From contig CAZFLD010000010.1 in assembly GCA_964519835.1 (NCBI GenBank), positions 19,122-83,121 of the forward strand: a stretch of DNA of 64,000 nt. Reading direction: 5' to 3'. The position numbers were made by a program, and so were the translations under genes. The notes under the pieces are model-generated. The model saw nothing but the letters and a program-made list of their open reading frames with translations. It was not told where the DNA came from and ran no database searches. The stretch is from CAZFLD01 sp964519835 (lineage in GTDB: Bacteria; Spirochaetota; Spirochaetia; DSM-27196; CAZFLD01). Positions 1-6,335 of this stretch are shown here, piece after piece (position 1 is the stretch's first letter; each line of letters opens with the position of its first letter).

Positions 1-221
1 ACGTTGAATATCTCCGCCGGAGCCCGAGTTGCACCGGTATCGATTGCAACAACGCGCCCGATGCGAACGACACGCCGTTGGGTCCGCGTTGGAACGAGGG
101 TGATGCCGTCCGGCACCGCTATGACCTCGACCTCCGTGCCCGCTTCGAGCCCGTAGCGTTCCCGTAAATCTTTCGGGATGACGAGTCTCCCTGCCCGGTC
201 AATTCTTGTTTTCACGCTCAT
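1..221 (-). CDS. AbrB/MazE-type DNA-binding antitoxin, partial
   Basis: The gene starts at 221 and runs off the left window edge, so only about 73 codons are visible. The N-terminus reads MSVKTRIDRAGRLVIPKDLR, the swapped-hairpin AbrB/SpoVT DNA-binding fold found in MazE, VapB and related antitoxins. Such proteins dimerise, bind a palindrome in their own promoter and usually neutralise a toxin encoded just downstream; here the partner would lie beyond the window. No Shine-Dalgarno sequence precedes the ATG; a -10-like hexamer ends 6 nt before it, so the mRNA is probably leaderless. The family assignment is firm; the toxin-antitoxin role is inferred. Confidence 0.85.
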   Translation of the reverse strand, partial: MSVKTRIDRAGRLVIPKDLRERYGLEAGTEVEVIAVPDGITLVPTRTQRRVVRIGRVVAIDTGATRAPAEIFN

Positions 222-227
222 AGGACA

Positions 228-256
228 AGTTTACCATGGCAAATGCCATTTGTCAC
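228..256 (-). promoter_or_regulatory. promoter and operator of the AbrB-type gene
   Basis: On the minus strand GTGACA (256-251), a 17-nt spacer and TAAACT (233-228) form a sigma70-type promoter. The spacer contains the perfect palindrome ATGGCA-AA-TGCCAT (236-249), and a third ATGGCA half-site lies at 262-267. A palindrome between -35 and -10 is where an autoregulating antitoxin would bind. The -10 ends 6 nt before the ATG. Confidence 0.6.
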
Positions 257-650
257 TACACATGGCATTACTTCCGAACTGCAAGCGGTACTCGGTAGCG
301 GTATGAGTTCGTCTGTCAGAGCCAAGCCGTGCTATCAGCACGGGAACCCGAGGGTACACGGCGGAACGATTTCCGGGGCCGGCCTTGCCATGAGCTACAG
401 ACACAAGCCCTAATCCCGGACGACATCGGGCCGGCAGCGCCCGCTACCCGGAAGATCGGGTCCGCCGGCAACGCCCTTTCGGCGGGCAAAGCCGTACACA
501 AATAGATTGGTTTTTCGAGAATCACGTGATTACTGCTCATATACATGAGAGTTGTAGTGCGAAGTAGGCAACGGCGGACTCTGGACCGCCTCTCGCCGAT
601 CAAGCGAAGCTGATTACCGCGCCGGACACCCACGAGCGGACCGAGCGTTC
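257..650. other. intergenic region, no gene recognised
   Basis: No convincing coding region is seen. The short open frames have no family resemblance and no ribosome binding site. Two small symmetric motifs are present: a perfect 12-bp palindrome AATCACGTGATT at 520-531 and CTCAT/ATGAG arms just after it. They could be operators for the lipoprotein gene that follows, but nothing supports this beyond their position. Confidence 0.4.
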
Positions 651-665
651 AGGAGGTGACGAACA

Positions 666-1109
666 ATAAGACGTAGTTGGCGAGTGCTCCAGGAAGCTTC
701 CCTGGCTCTGGTACTGAGCATAGTCTTGGCAGCTTGCCGGTCTCCACTTGGCGGCGACACTACGCCACCGGAGGCGGTGACGGACCTCGAGGCCATCGCG
801 GAGGCCGGTCGGGTGACTCTCACGTGGAGTGACCCCACGGACTCGGATATCAGCCTGGTCAGGGTCTCGTGGTCCCGCGGAGGCACTGAAGCGCTTGAGA
901 TAGACCTTGGAACTCAAGCGGCCACCATTGAAGGGCCGGCCAACGGAACCGAGTACACCTTTACAATCGTCGTTGTCGACCAGGATAAAAACGAATCGGA
1001 CCCGATTACGGTTACCGTGACTCCCCTGACGCCCCTCGGCAGCTATGCCGTCACCTACGACGACAACGGCGCCGACCAAACCTTCCCGACTATGCAAAGC
1101 TCAACATAG
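666..1109 (+). pseudogene. truncated FN3-domain lipoprotein
   Basis: The frame encodes a signal peptide ending in the lipobox LAAC, one fibronectin type III domain (TLTWSDPTDSDISLVRVSW) and then YAVTYDDNGAD, which looks like the first strand of an InlB-type B repeat, where it stops. A strong ribosome binding site AGGAGGT (651-657) sits 8-9 nt before an ATA codon at 666; reading from ATA gives a good basic n-region (RRSWR). The only ordinary start is GTG at 684, which lies 26 nt beyond the binding site. I read this as a once longer surface lipoprotein with a mutated start and a lost C-terminus. Translation from GTG 684 as a 141-residue protein cannot be excluded. Confidence 0.5.
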
Positions 1110-1466
1110 TCGGCGAAGCTCCAAACACAAAAACCGGCCGTTCGCATTGTGGTCCCCTTCGCGATACCTGAACGAGCATTCATGCTACGTTCGTGCTGCG
1201 CCTTGGATTCATGCGAAGCGCCGTTTTTCGGTAGCTTCTTAGTCCCGTACATAACGGTAGGTTCTATTGCGGCAGAGAGGACTTGCCTTCCGCTCGCCGA
1301 CCTCGTGTCGGCTCGCTCCAGGCCGCCGCCGACGCCTCCGGCGTTCCTCCGGCGCTAAATCGACCTCCTGTCGATTTGCGCTCCACGTATTCGCGCCGCC
1401 CGGATGCATTCCTCGCTGAGGCTTCGAAATGCACCGTATCCGTTTCGAGTCCTCTCCTTCTTTTGC
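1110..1466. other. non-coding region with small hairpins
   Basis: No gene is seen between the broken lipoprotein and the tRNA-Leu terminator. The stretch holds several short inverted repeats, among them AAATCGAC/GTCGATTT with a 5-nt loop near 1356-1376, and a copy of the tRNA-Leu 3' end at 1267-1285. It looks like decayed sequence. Confidence 0.4.
1267..1285. repeat. 19-bp copy of the tRNA-Leu 3' end
   Basis: TTGCGGCAGAGAGGACTTG is identical to 1510-1528, which is the 3' acceptor and T-arm end of the complete tRNA-Leu gene 243 bp away. A duplicated tRNA 3' end is what integrative elements leave as attachment sites; decay of a tandem tRNA copy would look the same. No integrase is in the window. 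Confidence 0.6.
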
Positions 1467-1469
1467 ACC

Positions 1470-1504
1470 AAAACGGGCCGAGCACCTTACGGCACTCGGC
1501 CCGT
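1470..1504 (-). terminator. intrinsic terminator of the tRNA-Leu unit
   Basis: On the minus strand ACGGGCCGAG (1504-1495) pairs perfectly with CTCGGCCCGT (1482-1473) around a 12-nt loop and is followed by a short T run. It begins 6 nt past the 3' end of the tRNA-Leu gene. Confidence 0.75.
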
Positions 1505-1510
1505 TATTGT

Positions 1511-1594
1511 TGCGGCAGAGAGGACTTGAACCTCCACGAGTGTTACCTCACTAGCCCCTCAAGCTAGCGTGTCTACCAATTTCACCACCGCCGC
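1511..1594 (-). tRNA. tRNA-Leu(GAG)
   Basis: The minus strand folds as a long-variable-arm tRNA: acceptor GCGGCGG pairs with CTGCCGC, the anticodon stem CTAGC/GCTAG encloses TTGAGGG, giving anticodon GAG. The T-arm reads GGTTCAAGTCC. CCA is not encoded. A strong promoter lies upstream of the tandem pair at 1714-1742 and a terminator follows directly. Confidence 0.93.
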
Positions 1595-1632
1595 GGGAAA
1601 TGGTCTCCAGTTGCGAAGCCGAAATATAGCAA

Positions 1633-1642
1633 NNNNNNNNNN
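1633..1642. other. assembly gap
   Basis: Ten Ns separate a complete tRNA-Leu(GAG) gene from the 5' half of a second copy. The two sides share almost the same anticodon-arm sequence, so the gap is probably a repeat-induced scaffold break of unknown true length. Confidence 0.95.
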
Positions 1643-1684
1643 AGCCCCTCAAGCTAGCGCGTCTACCAGTTCCGCCACTGCCGC
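1643..1684 (-). tRNA. tRNA-Leu(GAG), 5' half, cut by the gap
   Basis: The minus strand from 1684 begins GCGGCAGTGGCGGAACTGG and reaches the anticodon loop TTGAGGG before running into the gap, so the anticodon is GAG as in the neighbouring copy. The acceptor and D-arm differ from that copy at several bases, so this is a second gene and not a mis-joined duplicate. Confidence 0.8.
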
Positions 1685-1713
1685 GCGGTTTCTGATTCAG
1701 AATTTAGGCTGGT

Positions 1714-1742
1714 AATTTACTCGAATTCGGCATGGCTGTCAA
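1714..1742 (-). promoter_or_regulatory. sigma70-type promoter of the tRNA-Leu pair
   Basis: On the minus strand TTGACA (1742-1737), a spacer of exactly 17 nt and TAAATT (1719-1714) precede the first tRNA-Leu by 29 nt. Confidence 0.8.
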
Positions 1743-1841
1743 TAACATCAAAGCCGGCCTGTTGCCGGACCAGCAAGTGAGCCGGCGGCAAACTTCGACC
1801 CCGGTGGGGCCCAAGGAGCCGGCCTAACCGCGTGTTTGGTA

Positions 1842-1870
1842 CCGACAGTTTACCCAATCCACGCTACACT
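1842..1870 (+). promoter_or_regulatory. promoter of the Crp/Fnr-type gene
   Basis: CCGACA (1842-1847), a 17-nt spacer and TACACT (1865-1870) end 6 nt before the ATG at 1877. No Shine-Dalgarno sequence is present, so a leaderless transcript is predicted. Confidence 0.5.
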
Positions 1871-1876
1871 TTGCCT

Positions 1877-2551
1877 ATGCTCGATGATCGTCGGTGGAAA
1901 GAGTTTGTGCGGCACTTTCCGGGTCTGGGAGAGGACGCGCGGGTCCGGGCGGAGCTTGGCCGGGCCGCGATATTCAGGGATGTTCCGGCTCACTCCGTTT
2001 TGTACCGCGACGGTGACGAGTGCACCCACCTCCCGTTGGTGGTCTCGGGAGAGCTGCTTCTCACAAAGCACGGTGAGACCGGGCGGGCCATTACGCTCTA
2101 TCGTGTCGAGGCCGGCGAGTCATGTATTCTTTCGACGCTAAGCATTCTGAATACGAGCTCGTTTCCAGCGGAGGCGACGACCATTAGTAACGTCTCCCTG
2201 TTCCTTATACCGGCGGCGACCCTAAAGCGTCTGGTGGCGGAGAGCGCGGGCTGGCGAGATTTCATTTTTTCTATGTACCACGCTCGGCTGGCAACCCTGA
2301 TCTTGTTAATCGAAGAGGTTGTTTTCGGTAAGCTTGACGTACGGCTCGCGCGGACACTGCTTCGTCTGGCCGCCGACGGACCGGTCCGGGCTACTCACCA
2401 TGAGCTGGCGGTGGAGCTCGGCTCGTCGCGGGAGGTGGTGAGCCGGGTGCTCAAAGAGTGGGAGCGGCGTGGAATGCTCGTGCTATCCCGCGCAAGTATC
2501 GTTCTCAGGTCGCCGCAAGACGTACAAAAAATCGCGGACATAGGTGACTAA
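1877..2551 (+). CDS. Crp/Fnr-family transcription regulator
   Basis: A protein of 224 residues with an N-terminal cyclic-nucleotide-binding beta-roll and a C-terminal winged helix (THHELAVELGSSREVVSRVL, the HTH_Crp recognition helix with the usual SREVVSR signature). No Fnr-type N-terminal cysteine cluster is seen, so an Fe-S oxygen sensor is unlikely; a cyclic-nucleotide or other small-ligand sensor is possible. The ATG at 1877 is preferred over an upstream GTG because the family's N-terminus begins here and a promoter sits just before it. A class III nucleotide cyclase is encoded two genes downstream, which makes cAMP a natural candidate ligand; this is inference. Confidence 0.88.
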   Translation: MLDDRRWKEFVRHFPGLGEDARVRAELGRAAIFRDVPAHSVLYRDGDECTHLPLVVSGELLLTKHGETGRAITLYRVEAGESCILSTLSILNTSSFPAEATTISNVSLFLIPAATLKRLVAESAGWRDFIFSMYHARLATLILLIEEVVFGKLDVRLARTLLRLAADGPVRATHHELAVELGSSREVVSRVLKEWERRGMLVLSRASIVLRSPQDVQKIADIGD

Positions 2552-2613
2552 GTCACAGACTGCAGTTCCCGTCGGCCCTATTATCGTACCATCAACACAT
2601 TAAGGAGTTTGGT

Positions 2614-2811
2614 ATGGCAAAGAATATGGGATCGGTAGATCGGATCATTCGCACGATTCTTGGCGTAGGACTTGTCGTGGCCGCGATTATCGTCGGCGGG
2701 TGGGTTTGGGTGCTTGGCGGCCTCGGCGTTGTTTTTATCGGCACCTCGCTTGTTAGTACCTGCCCGCTCTACATGCCATTCCGCATTAGCACGCGGCGAT
2801 CGAACAGTTAG
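2614..2811 (+). CDS. DUF2892 small membrane protein
   Basis: A 65-residue protein with the start MAKNMGSVDRIIRTILG, two hydrophobic segments and the ending STCPLYMPF typical of DUF2892 (the YgaP membrane domain family). Such proteins sit in the inner membrane; the free-standing form has no settled role, though the domain is linked with rhodanese and persulfide chemistry. A clear binding site (TAAGGAG) precedes the ATG, and a TATTAT -10 element lies at 2579-2584. It is 62 bp after the Crp/Fnr-type gene and 12 bp before the cyclase, so it may be co-transcribed with the latter. Confidence 0.85.
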   Translation: MAKNMGSVDRIIRTILGVGLVVAAIIVGGWVWVLGGLGVVFIGTSLVSTCPLYMPFRISTRRSNS

Positions 2812-2823
2812 GGGAAACATCAA

Positions 2824-3942
2824 ATGACGCAGAGTCCGGCGCGGAGCAGCGCAACGGTCTCCGGGGCGACGCGCCTCGACTCCGCGCTCAAGCAGTTTCG
2901 CGCACATCCGATTGTCGACAAACTTCGAGAGCTTCTGCTCGATTCGCCGGATCACGATCTCTTTCATATAGATGTCGACCGTGTATCCGCTTGTTGGGCC
3001 GTGGACAGACGTACCGTCCTCGAGGTGTTTCTAAGGGCGGTGCGGTTTGGAATTCTCAGCATGGAGTGGATCTTTCACTGTCCGACATGCGGCGGCGTTG
3101 CGATGGAGAGCCTGAGCCTCTCGCACACACACGAAAAGGATTTCTGCCCAATATGCCGAGTCGATTTCCAAAACACACTCGATCAAAACGTCGAGGTGTT
3201 CTTTTCCATCGGCGCGGAGATTCGTGCGCTCCCTCCGTCTCTCAAAGAACAGTACGTCGAGCGCGTCATGGCGGACGTTTCGGGCGCCGGCAAACATGAT
3301 TGGCGCAGCGACGCCACGGTCGAAGGCGTAGAGATTATCAACCATCCTGTCTTCCGCGATATTTTTGGGGACGAGACTCTGTCTCTGGACCAGAGCTTGG
3401 AGATAGGCTCTGCGACCATTCTCTTTACCGATGTCACAGGCTCCACTGAGCTCTACGAGCGACTCGGCGACGCGCGAGCGTACCAGCTAATAAGGGACCA
3501 TTTTGATCTCGTCTTCAGGGCCATCACGGAGCATGACGGTGTGCCCATCAAAACCATTGGCGACGCGGTTATGGGTGTCTTTACCAACGAGACCTCCGCC
3601 GTTAGAGCCGTGTTTGCCATGACAGATGCGCTCGAAGCAGACAACGCGGATCGTAACGACGGATACAAGTTGCAGCTAAAAACAGGCATACACCGCGGTC
3701 CTGTCATCGTGGTGACTCTGAACAACAGCATCGACTATTTCGGACGCACGGTGAACATCGCGGCCCGAGTTCAGTCCCAGTCCGGCGCGAATGAGCTGTC
3801 GATGGTAAAAGACATCATTGTGGCTCCCGGAGTAAAACAAACACTACAAGAGCGGGTTTCTCGTGTTGGTCGCAAGATGGCGCGACTCAAGGGCATCGAC
3901 GGATTGGCGGAAATCTATCGCGTACGCCTTGTCACTGCCTAG
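2824..3942 (+). CDS. class III adenylate/guanylate cyclase with zinc ribbon
   Basis: 372 residues. The C-terminal half is a class III cyclase catalytic domain: metal aspartates D203 (LFTDVTGS) and D247 (KTIGDAVMG), base-recognition residues K243 and D304, and transition-state residues N311 and R315 (NIAARVQ) are all present. The Lys/Asp pair favours ATP as substrate, so cAMP is the likely product. The N-terminal half carries a zinc ribbon (C86-C89, C108-C111) and probably senses a signal or a partner. No membrane segment is seen, so it should be cytosolic. Together with the Crp/Fnr-type gene it may form a cAMP signalling pair. Confidence 0.88.
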   Translation: MTQSPARSSATVSGATRLDSALKQFRAHPIVDKLRELLLDSPDHDLFHIDVDRVSACWAVDRRTVLEVFLRAVRFGILSMEWIFHCPTCGGVAMESLSLSHTHEKDFCPICRVDFQNTLDQNVEVFFSIGAEIRALPPSLKEQYVERVMADVSGAGKHDWRSDATVEGVEIINHPVFRDIFGDETLSLDQSLEIGSATILFTDVTGSTELYERLGDARAYQLIRDHFDLVFRAITEHDGVPIKTIGDAVMGVFTNETSAVRAVFAMTDALEADNADRNDGYKLQLKTGIHRGPVIVVTLNNSIDYFGRTVNIAARVQSQSGANELSMVKDIIVAPGVKQTLQERVSRVGRKMARLKGIDGLAEIYRVRLVTA

Positions 3943-4044
3943 CCGCCCGCCGTTTGGCCCGCAATCGATCCAGGCTTGACACCACGCCACCACGCCCGCC
4001 CGCGCCGCGAGTGCCGCCTCGCCTCAGAACCCCGGTTTCCCTGG

Positions 4045-4073
4045 TTGACAATCTAATTCCATGATATAGATTG
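4045..4073 (+). promoter_or_regulatory. promoter with overlapping palindromic operator
   Basis: TTGACA (4045-4050), a 16-nt spacer and TAGATT (4067-4072) form the promoter of the oxidoreductase/isomerase pair. A perfect inverted repeat CAATCTA (4049-4055) and TAGATTG (4067-4073) overlaps both hexamers, a typical position for a repressor operator. Confidence 0.6.
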
Positions 4074-4128
4074 GCTTTCCAACCTGGGGCAAGCGAATCG
4101 CTCGCCCGAAACTTGATCGGAGGATACG

Positions 4129-5169
4129 ATGAAGCTCTTTTCCAGCGCCGGCGACATCAAAATGGCGACCGTCGGCTACAGCCCCGCCTACAACATGGGG
4201 CGACAGCATCTGACCAACGCGTCCAAATACGGCGCCGTGCCCACGGCCGTGTGTGACGTCAATCCCGACTGCCTCGAACAGGCAAAGATCGATTTCCCCG
4301 GCATCCACACCTACACCGACATGGAAGAGATGCTCAAGGCCGAGCCGGATCTTGGCCTTGTCGTCGTCATCACGCCCCACAACACCCACCACAGGCTAGC
4401 TTTGCGCTGTCTCGAAGCCGGCGCGCATGTCGTTGTGGAAAAGCCCTTTGCGGTTACGGTTGACGAGGTGGACGAGATGATGGCCGTCGCCAAAGACAAC
4501 GGTCTGGTCATCACGGCATACCACAACCGCCACTGGGACGGCTCCGTCATGGAAGCGCTTCGTCGTGTGCAATCCGGTGCCGTGGGTGATCTTGTGCGGA
4601 TCGAGGCGCACATGGGCCGTCGTGACAAGCCCGGCGACTGGTGGCGGAGCAGCCGCTCCATCTCCGGCGGTACCCTCTACGACTGGGGTGTTCATCTCCT
4701 GGAGTACAGCTTCCAGCTTATTCCCGCAAAGGTCGTGGAGGTCTCGGGCTATCACTGGACGGGGTTCTGGGGATCGCAGACGCGCTGGAAGGACGATGCA
4801 AACGAAGATGAGGCTTCCGCCCTGCTTCGATTTGATGACGGCGCGTTCCTGAACCTTCGAATCACCAGCCTCGACTCCGATCCTCGCCCCGGAATGCTCC
4901 AGATCACCGGCACGCTCGGCTCCTATCGTATGGATCATCGTGTGTGGGAGCATGTGCGCAGAACCGACGCAGGTACCGTCGTTCGCGAGACAGGGCAAAA
5001 CCCCGAAGGGGAGACCCATAGATTCTACGAGAACCTCATTTCCCACCTGACCGGTGGGGAGGAGCTTGTTATCACTCCCGAATGGTCGCGTCGCCCGATT
5101 CAGGTCCTCGAGCTCGCCGTGAAAAGCGCCCAAGAAAAGCGAGCCCTGACACCGAAGGTGCCGATTTAA
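4129..5169 (+). CDS. Gfo/Idh/MocA-family oxidoreductase
   Basis: 346 residues with an N-terminal Rossmann domain (MATVGYSPAYNMG), the family's EKPFAV motif near residue 104, and the C-terminal alpha/beta substrate domain (GGTLYDWGVHLLEY). Enzymes of this family oxidise or reduce sugars, inositols and their derivatives with NAD(P). The neighbouring sugar isomerase suggests the two act in one sugar or inositol pathway; the substrate cannot be read from sequence. A ribosome binding site GGAGG precedes the ATG. The palindrome across the promoter implies substrate-controlled repression. Confidence 0.88.
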   Translation: MKLFSSAGDIKMATVGYSPAYNMGRQHLTNASKYGAVPTAVCDVNPDCLEQAKIDFPGIHTYTDMEEMLKAEPDLGLVVVITPHNTHHRLALRCLEAGAHVVVEKPFAVTVDEVDEMMAVAKDNGLVITAYHNRHWDGSVMEALRRVQSGAVGDLVRIEAHMGRRDKPGDWWRSSRSISGGTLYDWGVHLLEYSFQLIPAKVVEVSGYHWTGFWGSQTRWKDDANEDEASALLRFDDGAFLNLRITSLDSDPRPGMLQITGTLGSYRMDHRVWEHVRRTDAGTVVRETGQNPEGETHRFYENLISHLTGGEELVITPEWSRRPIQVLELAVKSAQEKRALTPKVPI

Positions 5170-5203
5170 CAGAATCAAACGTGCCGATTTAAGCAGACTC
5201 AAA
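5158..5203 (+). repeat. 23-bp imperfect tandem duplication at a gene end
   Basis: Two copies, 5158-5180 and 5181-5203, share GTGCCGATTTAA and a similar A-rich tail, differing at about three positions. The first copy holds the oxidoreductase's last codons and stop; the second lies in the spacer. Confidence 0.7.
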
Positions 5204-5274
5204 GGAGCCGCGTCGCCTTGCTCGGGCGCTCGTGGTAGAATGCGGCAAAACTACCAATCCAACGGGGGTACGTT

Positions 5275-6324
5275 ATGATCAAAGGACCGGCGATTTTTCT
5301 TGCCCAATTCGCGGACGACGAGGCTCCATTCAACAGCCTCGAATCGATTAGCAAGTGGGCAAAGGACCTTGGCTACAAGGGCATTCAGATTCCGGCGTGG
5401 GATTCTCGATTTATCGACCTCGATAAGGCCGCGGAGTCGAAGAACTACTGCGACGCCCTCAAGGGGCAAACAAACGGCTTGACCATAACCGAGCTCGCCA
5501 CCCACTTGCAGGGACAGCTCGTGGCCGTGCATCCGGCGTACAACACGCTCTTCGACGGCTTTGCACCCGCGTCTGCTGCGGGCAACCTCACGGCAAAGCA
5601 GGAGTGGGGAACCGAACAGCTCAAAAAGGCAATTCGCGCGTCGGCGAATCTCGGGCTCACCGCCGTGCCCACCTTTAGCGGAGCGTTTTTATGGCACACC
5701 ATGTACCCGTGGCCGCAAAGACCCTCGGGTCTGGTGGAAGCCGGCTTCAAAGAGCTTGCGGCCCGATGGAAGCCGATCCTCAACGAGGCCGATAAGTACG
5801 GCATCGATCTTGCCTACGAAATCCACCCGGGAGAGGACTTGCACGATGGCATCACGTTCGAGATGTTCCGCGAGGCAAGCGGCGACCATCCCCGAGCGAA
5901 CATCCTCTACGATCCCAGCCACTTTGTGCTGCAGTGCTTGGACTACGTCGAGTACATCAAGGTCTACGGCACGTACATCAAGGCCTTTCACGTGAAGGAC
6001 GCCGAGTTTAATCCCTCACCGAGAAGCGGGGTGTACGGAGGGTATCAGGCGTGGGCGGATCGGCCGGGCCGTTTTAGGAGTGTCGGTGACGGGCAGGTCG
6101 ACTTCAAGCGTGTTTTTACGGAGCTGACCAAGATCGGCTTCGACGGATGGGCGGTGCTGGAGTGGGAGTGTTGTATTAAAGACTCGGCCCAAGGGGCCGC
6201 CGAAGGAGCGCCCTTTATTGCATCGATGCTGATTGAGACACCAAAGAGGGCCTTCGACGACTTTGCCGGAAGCGGCACGGACGAGGCGGCGAACCGCAAC
6301 ATCCTCGGCCTCGGCGGGGAGTAG
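5275..6324 (+). CDS. sugar phosphate isomerase/epimerase (TIM barrel)
   Basis: 349 residues of the xylose-isomerase-like TIM-barrel superfamily. The metal-binding residues fall where expected: E in AYEIHPGED, D in YDPSHF, H in AFHVKD and E in LEWECC. Proteins of this type interconvert keto- and aldo-sugars or inosose derivatives and often pair with Gfo/Idh/MocA dehydrogenases, as here. The start follows a G-rich binding site (CGGGGG, 7 nt before the ATG), and a TAGAAT element about 40 nt upstream suggests it also has its own promoter. The exact substrate is not known. Confidence 0.85.
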   Translation: MIKGPAIFLAQFADDEAPFNSLESISKWAKDLGYKGIQIPAWDSRFIDLDKAAESKNYCDALKGQTNGLTITELATHLQGQLVAVHPAYNTLFDGFAPASAAGNLTAKQEWGTEQLKKAIRASANLGLTAVPTFSGAFLWHTMYPWPQRPSGLVEAGFKELAARWKPILNEADKYGIDLAYEIHPGEDLHDGITFEMFREASGDHPRANILYDPSHFVLQCLDYVEYIKVYGTYIKAFHVKDAEFNPSPRSGVYGGYQAWADRPGRFRSVGDGQVDFKRVFTELTKIGFDGWAVLEWECCIKDSAQGAAEGAPFIASMLIETPKRAFDDFAGSGTDEAANRNILGLGGE

Positions 6325-6335
6325 ACCGCCGGCCG

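Noticed and set aside
316..1097. Minus-strand open frames opposite the FN3 lipoprotein
   Set aside because: No signals or recognisable domains; the FN3 domain is clearly on the plus strand.
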